Source: Schistocerca nitens (lineage: Eukaryota; Arthropoda; Insecta; Orthoptera; Acrididae). Taken from it: 64,000 bases of DNA. The stretch is from NCBI RefSeq assembly GCF_023898315.1, contig NC_064614.1:1057232432-1057296431 (forward strand). The letters run 5' to 3'. Both the position numbers and the translations under genes were made by a program. The notes under the pieces are model-generated. The model saw nothing but the letters and a program-made list of their open reading frames with translations, was not told the DNA's origin and ran no database searches. How positions within the stretch are numbered: the first letter of the stretch is position 1; every line of letters begins with the position of its first letter. Of the stretch, positions 23,575-34,178 are shown in pieces.

Positions 23575-24000
23575 CGATCACTTTCAAAATGCAGCAGAAC
23601 AGGAATAAATGGCTCGTTTGAAGCAGTAAGAGAATACATTAAAAATGTAAGTCCACAAACATTTAAGCAACTGTAAGTAGTGTCAATGTCATTCACTGAC
23701 ATTAACAGAATTATAAAAACTCTGAAAAAAACGAAATGTCATAGTAATGGTGTTGACGAAATTTATATAAAATTCTCAAAAGTTATTCCAACCAAATACG
23801 TAATGTCGTTCGTGATATACGGAATCCATCACTGGCAAGAAATTTACCAGACTAAAACATGCAGTTAATGAATCTCCCCGTGAGAAACGTGTCAAGAAAG
23901 AATTAAGTAATTATTGCCCAGTTTCTTCACTTACATCTTTTTCCAGAATTTTCGTAAAATTAATTTACTCAATACTAGCGTCACATTTATGAAGAAGCAA
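23575..24000 (+). pseudogene. LINE reverse-transcriptase fragment
   Basis: 23680-23868 is open and reads like the start of a non-LTR reverse-transcriptase domain (I-K-T-L-K-K-T-K, then S-N-G-V-D-E-I). A different frame continues with L-S-N-Y-C-P-V-S-S-L-T-S-F-S (near 23905), the counterpart of S-N-Y-R-P-I-S-L-L in active LINEs and of the motif at 10840 here. Nothing of the catalytic palm follows, so it is a short remnant. Confidence 0.7.
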
Positions 24001-24750
24001 TTTACTTAGCGTATCTCTCATCAAATTCACTCATCTAATAATATAAGCCTTAACTAATTGTTATAACAACAAAATGTAATCATAACAATAAAACGTAGCC
24101 AGATGGCATGTTTGCGATATTTCCAATGTTTTTGGCTTTGTGGACATGGAGTGGTTTTACTACATTCGTGGTACGGTCAATAGATGAAACTGCATTGAAT
24201 GCGGGTATTACAAACAAGTTCACATGAAGTCAATAGGTGTCGCTATTTTCCTGTCCTGTATCCATGTGTATCATCGATGAATACCAGAGATTTTATTTCA
24301 TCTCTGGTCCTTGGGAACAATTTAGATATGGTGCAGTCAGCATAATCACAATTATCGCTTTTATTGCAAATGACTCAGGCCTAGTAGAGGCTATGTACAA
24401 CTAGCGACAAATGTGACAATATTCACCAATTGGGATATTGTGCCAAGGCTCTTTGAATGTCAGTAGACTGTGTTTCCTAAAATCGATTTCTAACTAACAC
24501 CATCGTCTAAGATAACCACGTGACGGAAACAAACACAAACACATACACACACACAGATGTCAACAAATATTCGAGCGAAATAAAATTGTATTATTTCTCG
24601 AAGTATGTAATATTTCATACACTTTACAAACACAGTGAGTTTTCAAATTAATATTTCCACATCTAAATTTTCTGTATTTGGTATTAAAACACTGGCAAAT
24701 TGTTTGTTGGCACAATAACAACCGCCATAACCCATTACTTACAACCTGCC
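24001..24750. other. Spacer, nothing recognised
   Basis: AT-rich, with a short (ca)n-rich patch at about 24535-24556. No gene or known repeat is seen. Confidence 0.3.
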
Positions 24751-24751
24751 T

Positions 24752-24840
24752 CCGTGGCCGAGGACGCCGGCACAGTAGTTCAGCGTGTTCGGTCAGAAGG
24801 ATGGCTGCCCTCCGTAGTAAAAAAAAAAAAAAACTGGGTA
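24752..24840 (+). mobile_element. Fragment of a tRNA-related SINE
   Basis: The text gcgtgttcggtcagaaggat, then ggctgccctccgtagtaaaa followed by an A-run, resembles the head and centre of an insect SINE I recall, with an A-rich centre. The rest is missing or merged with the next repeat. Confidence 0.4.
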
Positions 24841-24849
24841 ATACCTCAC

Positions 24850-25258
24850 GCTTGTGTGGCGGCTTTCGACCCGGGAATCCTGCTGGTTCAAAAATTTTTC
24901 AATACCAGTATTTGGCTGGCAGTGGGGGAAGAGGTAGTGGTGTAAAGTTCCTGAGCACTAGACTTTTCCCCAGTGTCCTGGATTAAAAACCGAACCTCTC
25001 TGCAGTGTCTCATGAAATGAAGGATTCTGACACTGTTGATGGTGATACTTTTGGCTGTTGGGGAGTTAAGCCGGCCGGAGTGGCCGTGCGGTTCTAGGCG
25101 CTACAGTCTGGAGCCGAGCAGCCGCTCCGGTCGCAGGTTCGAATCCTGCCTCGGGCATGGATGTGTGATGTCCTTAGGTTAGTTACGTTTAATTAGTTCT
25201 AAGTTCTAGGCGACTGATGACCTCAGAAGTTAAGTCGCATAGTGCTCAGAGCCAATTG

Positions 25259-25308
<50 letters not shown>

Positions 25309-25450
25309 TTGGGTAGCTAAACTTGGCGACCCCTTCGCTGCCATTCGTGAGTGAATAGGCTTTGTGCCACCACATGGTTCTGCCCTCTCCCTTCTCTCAC
25401 CATCAACATCATACAACACAAATATTGCACACACAATACACACATGTATT
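24850..25450. repeat. Interspersed repeat split by a family A SINE
   Basis: 24900-25069 and 25308-25450 read as one repeat once the SINE at 25070-25307 is removed. Landmarks are tggctggcagtgggggaaga, tctgacactgttgatggtga, cttggcgaccccttcgctgc and ctcccttctctcaccatcaa. I recall this order from another insect repeat. The rejoined repeat is about 360 bp. Confidence 0.5.
25070..25307 (+). mobile_element. tRNA-Leu-like SINE (family A) with a 47-T tail
   Basis: Plus-strand copy starting gccggccggagtggccgtgc, with the B-box near 25136 and the end cagagccaattgaa. It continues into an uninterrupted run of 47 T (25261-25307). The flanks gttggggagttaa (25057-25069) and gttgggtagctaa (25308-25320) are a 13-bp target duplication with two changes, which places the T-run inside the inserted unit. 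Confidence 0.9.
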
Positions 25451-25740
25451 CGTAGTATTTTAGATATTGTAATAGAGCATGTCGCAAATAAATAAACAAA
25501 GAAACCTATAACTGTAATTAGTAATTAAATCGTCGATTATATTTTCCTGTTTTTTAACAGGCATTATCCGCTTTCCCATTAAAATGGTGCTTGAGAGCTG
25601 TCTATTTTCTTGTGTGCTTGCCTGCTTAGCTTATTATTTTAGCTAACACAAATTTTGTGTAGTTATAAGCCTGGTCAGGTTATTTCTACGGTATCGAACA
25701 CTTAGACCTAATTTCTAATGTCAAAGGTTATTTTTAACTA

Positions 25741-27162
25741 CACTCCTGGAAATTGAAATAAGAACACCGTGAATTCATTGTCCCAGGAAGGGGAAACTTT
25801 ATTGACACATTCCTGGGGTCAGATACATCACATGATCACACTGACACAACCACAGGCACATAGACACAGGCAACAGAGCATGCACAATGTCGGCACTAGT
25901 ACAGTGTATATCCACCTTTCGCAGCAATGCAGGCTGCTATTCTCCCATGGAGACGATCGTAGAGATGCTGGATGTAGTCCTGTGGAACGGCTTGCCATGC
26001 CATTTCCACCTGGCGCCTCAGTTGGACCAGCGTTCGTGCTGGACGTGCAGACCGCGTGAGACGACGCTTCATCCAGTCCCAAACATGCTCAATGGGGGAC
26101 AGATCCGGAGATCTTGCTGGCCAGGGTAGTTGACTTACACCTTCTAGAGCACGTTGGGTGGCACGGGATACATGCGGACGTGCATTGTCCTGTTGGAACA
26201 GCAAGTTCCCTTGCCGGTCTAGGAATGGTAGAACGATGGGTTCGATGACGGTTTGGATGTACCGTGCACTATTCAGTGTCCCCTCGACGATCACCAGTGG
26301 TGTACGGCCAGTGTAGGAGATCGCTCCCCACACCATGATGCCGGGTGTTGGCCCCCTGTGCCTCGGTCGTATGCAGTCCTGATTGTGGCGCTCACCTGCA
26401 CGGCGCCAAACACGCATACGACCATCATTGTCACCAAGACAGAAGCGACTCTCATCGCTGAAGACGACACGTCTCCATTCGTCCCTCCATTCACGCCTGT
26501 CGCGACACCACTGGAGGCGGGCTGCACGATGTTGGGGCGTGAGCGGAAGACGGCCTAACGGTGTGCGGGACCGTAGCCCAGCTTCATGGAGACGGTTGCG
26601 AATGGTCCTCGCCGATACCCCAGGAGCAACAGTGTCCCTAATTTGCTGGGAAGTGGCGGTGCGGTCCCCTACGGCACTGCGTAGAATCCTACGGTCTTGG
26701 CGTGCATCCGTGCTTCGCTGCGGTCCGGTCCCAGGTCGACGGGCACGTGCACCTTCCGCCGACCACTGGCGACAACATCGATGTACTGTGGAGACCTTAC
26801 GCCCCACGTGTTGAGCAATTCGGCGGTACGTCCACCCGGCCTCCCGCATGCCCACTATACGCCCTCGCTCAAAGTCCGTCAACTGCACATACGGTTCACG
26901 TCCACGCTGTCGCGGCATGCAACCAGTGTTAAAGACTGCGATGGAGCTCCGTATGCCACGGCAAACTGGCTGACACTGACGGCGGCGGTGCACAAATGCT
27001 GCGCAGCTAGCGCCATTCGACAGCCAACACCGCGGTTCCTGGTGTGTCCGCTGTGCCGTGCGTGTGATCATTGCTTGTACAGCCCTCTCGCAGTTTCCGG
27101 AGCAAGTATGGTGGGTCTGACACACCGGTGTCAATGTGTTCTTTTTTCCATTTCCAGGAGTG
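25741..27162 (-). mobile_element. Full-length Tc1-like transposon, copy 1
   Basis: 1,422 bp with inverted ends cactcctggaaattgaaata (25741) and the counterpart ending catttccaggagtg (27162). TA flanks both sides (25739-25740, 27163-27164). The transposase frame is fully open. A second copy, nearly identical, lies at 40159-41583 on the other strand. The ends carry a near-palindrome gacaccggtgtgtc next to the right inverted repeat. Confidence 0.97.
25896..26918 (-). CDS. Tc1-like transposase, intact (copy 1)
   Basis: 340 codons from the Met at 26918 (M-P-R-Q-R-G), chosen because it lies just before the first helix-turn-helix; the frame is open further up to 27134 but that part is leader. Domains: first helix-turn-helix about residues 12-52, second about 75-112, then a DDE core with D155 (F-S-D-E-S), D244 (Q-Q-D-N-A) and E277 (S-P-I-E-H-V). 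32 residues lie between D244 and E277, while Tc1 elements normally have 34. It ends G-G-Y-T-L-Y. Length and motifs match a functional IS630-Tc1-mariner transposase, which cuts the element out at its inverted repeats and inserts it at TA. It differs from the copy at 40403-41428 by five substitutions and lacks one Arg beside the first catalytic Asp. Whether it is active cannot be told from sequence. Confidence 0.95.
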   Translation of the reverse strand: MPRQRGREPYVQLTDFERGRIVGMREAGWTYRRIAQHVGRKVSTVHRCCRQWSAEGARARRPGTGPQRSTDARQDRRILRSAVGDRTATSQQIRDTVAPGVSARTIRNRLHEAGLRSRTPLGRLPLTPQHRAARLQWCRDRREWRDEWRRVVFSDESRFCLGDNDGRMRVWRRAGERHNQDCIRPRHRGPTPGIMVWGAISYTGRTPLVIVEGTLNSARYIQTVIEPIVLPFLDRQGNLLFQQDNARPHVSRATQRALEGVSQLPWPARSPDLSPIEHVWDWMKRRLTRSARPARTLVQLRRQVEMAWQAVPQDYIQHLYDRLHGRIAACIAAKGGYTLY

Positions 27163-27164
27163 TA

Positions 27165-28057
27165 TTTAGGAATCGAAATATGATTGGAGTACTTCCTTTC
27201 CAGCTGACAGTTACCTTTTACCCACTAATTTGACTGATACGTGTGCATGCGGAAAATAATATTGTGACACTTGATGTAAACATTGCAATTTTTTTGTACT
27301 GGTGAGTATCCTTCCTGACATTTTAGACTTGTAAGGAAAATATAACACTTGACAAACATAATAGGTGCGGTAAATAATAGTACTGGGGCTTCGTTTACTC
27401 TTAAAACAAAGTATAGTACTCATATTGAACCATGAACGTCACCATCTGTTGGCGATCACAAGCTTAAAGCAGCAGCTGATTCTGTTTAGAGTTTTTGAGG
27501 TTTTTTGGAGTAGTATTTAAAATAAAACTCAACTTGCAGACTTGATAACAATATTGAGTCATTAAACAAGAATCACAGTTGCTAAAAGCAATTACTTTGA
27601 GATTTTGTTGTGTGTTACGCTGTAGCACGCCTATCGTACTTTGAGCGTACTACCAGTGCAGCCATTTGTTGATGAAGACTACCAGCACGACCGTAAAGAC
27701 GGCGTTCATTTTTCTTTCATGTTTTCAAAGATTTGTGGAATAGTCTTTAAAGTAAAACTCATGTTCGACAGCTGCGTAGATCTAATATGTTAATTACATT
27801 AGAGAAGCAGACATTGATTTTTAACTGTTTATGTTATACGCTCGATCTGATAACATATAGATTTCAGTGAAATTTACCGATGCACCTGGTGAGCCAATCT
27901 GCAAACAATTTTTTGAAGTCGGTAATGAAAGGAGAGAAGACAATACTTTCGTCATCGTGTGCAATTAACATATGTTTTTAGTATTTTTAAATGTGTAATG
28001 TATTTTGACAAAAGATACACGTCGTTCGGATACATATGAACACAGCCCAGTTGGGTT
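27165..28057. other. Spacer with a diverged two-copy repeat
   Basis: AT-rich. The segment near 27485-27535 (gagttttt, then tttggagtagtatttaaaat, aaaactca) resembles 27717-27767, a possible old duplication at about 235-bp spacing. No gene is seen. Confidence 0.35.
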
Positions 28058-28400
28058 ACATTGCAACTGCCTATTTCATTATAATGGTGGCTAAAACACT
28101 AGACTCTGACGAGAGGAGATGTGTGTAACACATTTTTAAGTGAATCATTCTGCTCGTGTAGGTACTTTTGAGCACATCCCAGTCGAAGTTACATTGCGAC
28201 TGGCTCTTTCATTTTAATGGTGACTAAAACACTATGCTCCGATTTGAAAATGGAGAGGCCTGTAATTTTTCTTTTTTAAAATATTCACATCATTCAAATA
28301 CTTTTTAGTGCAGTGCACGTGAAGCTACATTGTAATTGTTCTTCCATTTTAATGTTGACTAAAATACTAGACTGACTAATGGAGAAAAGAGACAGATGCA
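28010..28400. repeat. Diverged tandem triplication, about 135-bp period
   Basis: Segments beginning at 28058 (acattgcaactgcctatttc), 28191 (acattgcgactggctctttc) and 28327 (acattgtaattgttcttcca) each continue through attttaatggtgactaaaac-like text. The spacings are 133 and 136 bp. The following stretch to 28780 repeats the phrase tggctggagag three times. Confidence 0.7.
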
Positions 28401-29029
28401 TCAAGCTGTGTGTGACTGCGTGAGTATGTGTGTGTGCTTATGTAGTATCTTTGCTATTTTACGTGAATTTATCTTTCTACACATAATTTTAGTATTATGC
28501 TGTGATTGGCTGGAGAGGGGAGACGGCGGGGGAAAGGAGGTATGGTTTGTTTTTCTTTAAATTTTCGTCCTAGTACAATAGGGTTAGTTCAGCAGTGTTA
28601 TTTATCACTGGTTGTTTCAATTTAATGAAACACTCTAATTGGCTGGAGAAAGTGAGGGAGTGTAGTTCTTTTTTTTTTTCAGTAACACAGTTGGACTAGA
28701 TCCATCATATGCGATTTTGATAGTTTTAGTTTAATATTACGCCGTGATCAGCTGGAGAGACATGGGGAAGGGCAGTGGGTGGGAGGGAGAGTGGAGAGGC
28801 TGAGGGCAGAGTGGGGAGGGAGGGAACTTGGCTTGTGATCTCATAGGTAAGTTGACCCATGGAGAAGTCAGTAGCCTGAGTCATGTGACGTAAAATAGTG
28901 GGCCAGAAAATACACTGCAAACGAAACGGCCTGGAGTTCACACAGCCAAAGTACATTTATTACATACAATTGACGGAGGATACTGAATAACTTCAAAGAA
29001 ATGTACTTCGTTTTATATTACCACGAAAT
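28401..29029. other. Spacer with short repeated phrases
   Basis: The text tgattggctggagag or similar occurs near 28503, 28640 and 28747, followed by purine-rich runs. This continues the degenerate repeat on the left. No coding frame with known motifs. Confidence 0.35.
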
Positions 29030-29330
29030 AGGAGAGAGGGTGTCGTGGATATGATACGTGAGTTGATGTGGCGATCGTGAAAACACAGGCGTCCTAATTT
29101 GCAGGGAGATCTTTTCAAGAACTCTGTCACCAACTTTCTCCCCTGAAAGCTAGATATGAAGAAATGATCATCGTAGTACCTATGGTAAGAGAAATCACGA
29201 TTTAAGTATCCGCTATTACTGCACGCTGTTCGAGAGTGGAACGTTAGAGAAATAGTTTGAATCGATGAACACTCTGGGAAACACTGAAGTGTAAATGTGA
29301 GAGCAGTCATGTAGATGTAGATGTGGAAGT
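29030..29330 (+). repeat. Diverged interspersed repeat ending in an atgtag tail, probably a LINE 3' end
   Basis: Landmarks are caccaactttctcccctgaa, gaaatgatcatcgtagtacc, aagagaaatcacgatttaag and the terminal gtagatgtagatg (near 29313-29327). I recognise this order from a common orthopteran repeat ending in (gtagat)n. A minus-strand ORF across it is a by-product. Confidence 0.55.
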
Positions 29331-30304
29331 GCGTGGAAGCCTGTTCCAGTGGGCTAATGGTCGTCCCTCGAGGCAGTAATTTGTGGAGAAACTTATTGAA
29401 AGACAAGCTCACAGTCCTAAAACGTTCTGACTTATTTCGCTATTAATGCAATGTCGGACCAATCACTGTCATAGGAACGACTGTCCATGACAGAGATTTC
29501 TATAAATGTCGACGTTAAGCCATTGCATGACCTTGCCTCATACCGATCACCAGCTCAAAACGCCAGCATGTCTGATACTTGAACAAACCCCACTTACCGG
29601 TTAAACGTACTGTAAATCCTTGAGTAGGTAGTCTTTCCTTTCTGCCTGCCTTCACACCAGTTAGGTTCCTATGGTACTATGTCTTAACGTTGCGCCGTCT
29701 GGGCAACAAATCGTTCACAGAAAAAGTACAGTGTAGTGTGCAAACAGCTCTAGCATACCCGTCATGACCCGTCACAAAGCACTTAATACCGATGCTTTTG
29801 TGAAATGATAATGTTTATTATTTTTTTTCCTTCACAATTTCGGTAACATAAAATGATTACTAAAGATGGGGCTTAGTCGTGCTGCATCCAGCAATAGTTA
29901 ACATACCGTTAGAATGGGTCGACGGGTAAAGTGAAAGGTGTATTCAACGATTATAATATGTTCATCAGATTATAGACGATCTGGAAGGTACATACAGTTT
30001 AAACAATATTAACACAAAAGATGGGAGAAAGTATCAAACCAATCAAAAGAGTAATGACGTGGAAGGGAAGAAGTCATAATTCGTTTCCGTTTTTCTTAGC
30101 AATATTAGCATGCTGCACACCGGAAATAGATTTTAACTACATTAAACACATAATGCACTTATTTACAGACCTACACAAGGAATTCCTTTGAATAAAGTTA
30201 CCACAAAAAGATTTATGTTTGGGTAAATCACATATATTTACCAAGCACATTACGCATCACATGGCATTAGAAAACTGACATATACCCCCATGAACCCCCT
30301 CCCT

Positions 30305-30305
<1 letters not shown>
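29331..30305. other. Spacer, nothing recognised
   Basis: AT-rich sequence without a visible gene, RNA gene or known repeat. Confidence 0.3.

Positions 30306-30307
<2 letters not shown>

Positions 30308-30366
<59 letters not shown>
30308..30366. repeat. (AC)n microsatellite
   Basis: An uninterrupted run of about 29 AC units, directly abutting the truncated SINE. Confidence 0.97.
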
Positions 30367-30370
<4 letters not shown>

Positions 30371-30517
30371 TGCTACGGTCGCAGGTTCGAATCCTGCCTC
30401 AGCCATGGGTGTGTGTGATGTCCTTAGGTTAGTTAGGTTTAAGTAGTTCTAGGTTCTAGGGGACTGATGACCACAGAAGTCCCATAGTGCTCAGAGCCAT
30501 TTGAACCATTTTTTGAA
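30367..30517 (+). mobile_element. 5'-truncated tRNA-Leu-like SINE (family A) between microsatellites
   Basis: It begins within the tRNA-like head (gactgctacggtcgcaggtt) and runs to gagccatttgaaccattttt. Dinucleotide repeats flank it on both sides, so it probably landed within an (AC)n tract. Confidence 0.9.
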
Positions 30518-30518
30518 T

Positions 30519-30592
<74 letters not shown>
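30519..30592. repeat. (AC)n-(AT)n compound microsatellite
   Basis: About ten AC units (30519-30539) pass into about 26 AT units (30540-30592). Confidence 0.97.
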
Positions 30593-30594
<2 letters not shown>

Positions 30595-30851
30595 GGTCTA
30601 GGATGTCCCAAATAACTTCTAGACCACTTTTAGCACCCGACCCCTGCTAGCGTGGGAAACATCTGACCAACTTTCACACAATAACCTAGATAACGGCAAA
30701 GTAGCAAACATTTCGTCCATAAGATAATCTAAAGGAGATCGAAACGTGAAATAATAAAGCCTATTAAATTCCCTTCAACGTTGACAGACTGAAATTCGGA
30801 ATGTTGTTCGACATCATTCGGTTGATCTGCTAACTGTTAGAACTAATATAT
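30593..30851. other. Short spacer left of the 3-kb transposon
   Basis: No gene or repeat is recognised. The last four bases, atat, are repeated at 33888-33891 and may be a target duplication. Confidence 0.3.
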
Positions 30852-30863
30852 GAAGGGCTCGGA

Positions 30864-30883
30864 GAGATATAGTCATAAGCCAC
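30864..30883 (+). promoter_or_regulatory. 20-bp motif GAGATATAGTCATAAGCCAC, left end copy
   Basis: Part of the left inverted repeat. Further copies lie at 31256-31277 (inverse, diverged), 31443-31462 (inverse, one change), 33645-33664 (direct, identical) and 33856-33875 (inverse, in the right inverted repeat). A transposase-binding role is an inference from position and repetition. Confidence 0.6.
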
Positions 30884-31062
30884 AACTTTCACGAAATTGA
30901 GTTTTTCATGTTGCGGCATTCTTAACAATGTCTTCTTCGCAATATGTTCAAAACTTTCCGTGTTACTGCAACAGATGGCAGGCTATGACGGAGTGCAGTT
31001 CTATGCTGTGCCATATGGTGGTAGTTTCAGAAGATACAGAGTCACAAGCCACGGCAAAATGG

Positions 31063-33492
31063 CAGGTTGGTCAGGAACGTCTGAAGTGTCTTTGGGTCTT
31101 CAACGCATATTTGACACAGACAGTAGTGGAAATGAAGAGCTTTACCCTTTGGATCCTGACAGGGATGAATCTTGGCATCCATCGACCAGCAGTTGCAGCT
31201 CAGATGATGTTTCGGGAAGTATACAAAACGGTTTATTTCTGGTGATTAATTTCCTGTGGCTTGTGACTTTGTTTCTCTCAACATTGCCAACGCATTTGAC
31301 ATCCATCCTGTGTGTTAATGATGAAACTTGATGGGCACATTTATATTACTGCTTAATGGTGCAATACTGTAGTTTCAAAGACAAAAGATGTGTAAAAAAT
31401 ATATTCTCATTAATGTGATTTTAGCGAAATTTAATGTTTTGTGTGGCTTGTGACTATATCTCACGCAAATTCTTAGACTATTTTGCTCTTCATATTATAG
31501 CTTGAAATAAGTAGAATAAATGAAGAATCACCCGAAAAACCAAAGCCATCACGGAAAAAAAAGCGAAATATTGATCAGTGGAAGAAAAATAAAGCAAAAC
31601 GTCGATGAAATGCTGATCAGCAGTATAAGTCTTTAAAAACCCACAAGGCTGTTCAGGCTGCTACTATAGGAAGTCCCTGTTCCTGTTTAAATAAATGCTT
31701 CACAAAACTGCTTGGAGAGGAAGAAAACATTTTTCATTCATTTTGGGTCATAGGAAACTTTAATGCCCAGAATACTAACCTGATTAACTGTATGAAAATG
31801 GAACCGAAAATGCGGAGGTTTGTTCACTATTTAAATACAAATGGTTTAATATTTTGTATATTTATTTCATTTTGTTATATTTGTCATAATTTCTTTCAAA
31901 GCTATCCAAAAGAGATTTCCAAGAAAATATCATCCAGGGATGTTACATTTTCTTATAATGTGAGGGTATGCGGAATAGAAGTCATGATCTGCAAGGAAGC
32001 TTTCCTAAGGGTTCATGGCTTACAGATACATGCACGAAGAGTGAGGAAATTGCAACATCAAATTAAGCTGGAATTTGCAGTGCCAAAAGAAGATGGAAGA
32101 GGTTTGTTTGTTACTCTGTGCTATAAGTTAGGGATGTACTCAAACTGAGTACTATACAAATATTTCTATTAGGAATTGGATATAAGCTCATCTTTTTTTC
32201 TTTCAGGAAAATATGGAAACTACCCATATAAATTTCAAGACGAAGCTGTACAAAGTGTTAGAGAATTTCTCAACGCCATACCGAAATATAACAGTCATTA
32301 CAGTAGGCAACAGAACCCCAATAAAGTGTATTTGGATTGTGATCTCATAATTGCTTGCTTATACTCAGAATACTGCAAGGAAAAGCAGGTTCCTGCAGTA
32401 TCTGAAAGTAAATTCAGAGAAATTTTCGCATCTGAATTTAACATAGGGTTCAAACTACCAGAAAGTGACACCTGTTCAAAATGTGATGGATTTCTAATTG
32501 CAATAAATAGCCCAGAATTATGTGCAGAAGAAGTCACAGAAAAGAAACAGCAATATGAACTGCATCTCAAAAAGGCTGACCGAGGACAAAATATGATTGC
32601 GTCTTTAACTGCTCTGGCTAAAGCAAATTCGAAAGAGCATCATGTGATAGCACATAAACTAACAGTTGGCCCAGCATTTTACTAGAGGAAAATATGGACA
32701 TCCAACTATGGTATCCACGACTGTGGATCAAATAAGGGTTATATGTTTCTGTGGAGCGAGAAAGATGGAGGACGGGGTTCAGACGAGGTTGGGAGCTGCT
32801 TATTGAAGTACTTGGAGATAACTAATCCTCAGACAAAACATCTCCACATAATCACAGACAACTGCAAGGGTCAGGCAAAGAATTGGACTATTATTGCTTT
32901 GGAAAGGTCCCTTGTTGCTACCAAAAGATTTGATTCTGTCCAGCATTACTTCCCTGTGGTAGGTCACACCATGCTACCTTGCGATCGTGATTTTGGTCTC
33001 ATTGAACGGTATGCAAGAAACAGACGTCCAATAGCGTACACTCCAAATGAATGGACAGAAATAATAAAATCTGCGAGTCCAAAATATTTCATTGTAACTA
33101 AAATGGAAAGGGAAGATTTCAGAAGTTTGGAAAGCCTGAAGACATTGATCTCAGAACGTACAGAATCCACGTCTGGAGATCCCCACTATTTCAGTGAAGC
33201 TACTCAATTTAAATTTGAGTCTGAAGATCCCTTCAAGCTCAGTGTAAAGCACTCTTATTCAGACATAGGAGCTTTCATGTCAGTGGATATTCGTGTCAAA
33301 AAGAAAGGAAGGCTAGTTGAACCAAATCTATATCAGCTGCCAATAAAGTACAGAAAGCCACTACCAATTAACCAGAAAGAAATTGATGATGTACTATCTC
33401 TTATGCCATACATACCTGCAGCAAATCAAGATTTCTTTCGGTCATGTACTGGAAATAACGTGTACAATGATGAGGTAGAGGCACTTCTTTGA
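31063..33492 (+). pseudogene. Multi-exon transposase-like gene (DUF7869-like), two in-frame stops
   Basis: Four exons fit by phase: one ending at 31241 (N-terminal, rich in Asp/Ser), then 31501-31817, 31902-32101 and 32207-33492. Introns 31242-31500, 31818-31901 and 32102-32206 start with GT and end with AG. Exon 2 has a Lys-rich segment and C-x-C-x3-C, a zinc-finger-like region. Exon 4 has C-S-K-C-D, then E-V-G-S-C, I-T-D-N-C-K-G-Q, and G-H-T-M-L-P-C-D-R-D-F, hallmarks of a protein multiplied in insect genomes that I know as DUF7869-containing; I take it to be a DDE-type transposase, superfamily uncertain. Only two stops interrupt it, TGA at 31606 and TAG at 32683. The start is uncertain (Met near 31063 or an upstream exon). 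Confidence 0.75.
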
Positions 33493-34011
33493 TGTAACTG
33501 TATCAATGAAAAAGTAATTTATACATCTCAGATACCTGATATGTATATATTAATGTGTAAAAATTATATATTCTGCTTGGTGTGTAAGAGTAGTTAAAAT
33601 AAATCCTTACAAATTCATACTTCATGTTTTAAACAATTTTTTGGGAGATATAGTCATAAGCCACCTTTGACTACATCTTAATTAGAATCATTCTAAAATT
33701 AATATTTTATAGCATGCAGAGAGTTGACTATTTAACAACATGCTTCGCAAGTATTAAGCAATTGTTTTCAGTAGAAATAAGGTTTCTATTTTGTATTAAA
33801 CATTTTCAGACCTCCGTGGAACTTTAAACTCGCTGTATCTCAAAACTAGTTCGATGTGGCTTATGACTACATCTCTCCGACCCCCTCATATGTTATTAAA
33901 TACTGTATTTTGCACACTTTTTCCGTGCTGGAGAACTACATTTGACAGCTTGTCTCGTGATTGATATTAATTCATTTTGACTGAGCTCTTATTAAAGTAA
34001 AGCTCGTTCAA

Positions 34012-34017
34012 TTTATT
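34012..34017 (-). terminator. Possible poly(A) signal AATAAA of the acyl-CoA synthetase gene
   Basis: AATAAA on the minus strand, about 160 bp after the stop codon at 34179-34181, in AT-rich DNA. Distance and strand suit the host gene, but no cleavage site can be shown. Confidence 0.5.
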
Positions 34018-34178
34018 ACAGAAGTAATACTACACCAGTTAACAAAGATGCACATGAGATACCAAGTGAGTTATTATGTAGACCAAAGCCGTACGGAAGA
34101 TGCTGCGCGTAATACTCGTTGCCATGTGAGACTGCAGTGAAGCGCAGAAGACGTCAGTTGCTATTCCTGAGAGTGTAC

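Larger units (their letters stand above)
30852..33887 (+). mobile_element. Intron-bearing DNA transposon with terminal inverted repeats
   Basis: 3,036 bp. The left end gaagggctcggagagatata and the right end (inverted: gagggggtcggagagatgta) match over about 31 bp, through tagtcataagccaca. The sequence atat flanks both sides (30848-30851 and 33888-33891), a possible 4-bp target duplication, though AT-rich DNA makes this weak. Inside lies a spliced transposase-like gene. The motif GAGATATAGTCATAAGCCAC or its inverse occurs at 30864, 31256, 31443, 33645 and 33856. Confidence 0.85.

Noticed and set aside
25246-25443. ORF with a poly-Lys run
   Set aside because: It is the translation of the 47-T tail of the SINE.
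26253-27233. Plus-strand ORFs of up to 178 codons across the Tc1-like copy (and their mirror at 40136-41071)
   Set aside because: They are antisense shadows of the transposase frame in GC-rich DNA and show no motif.
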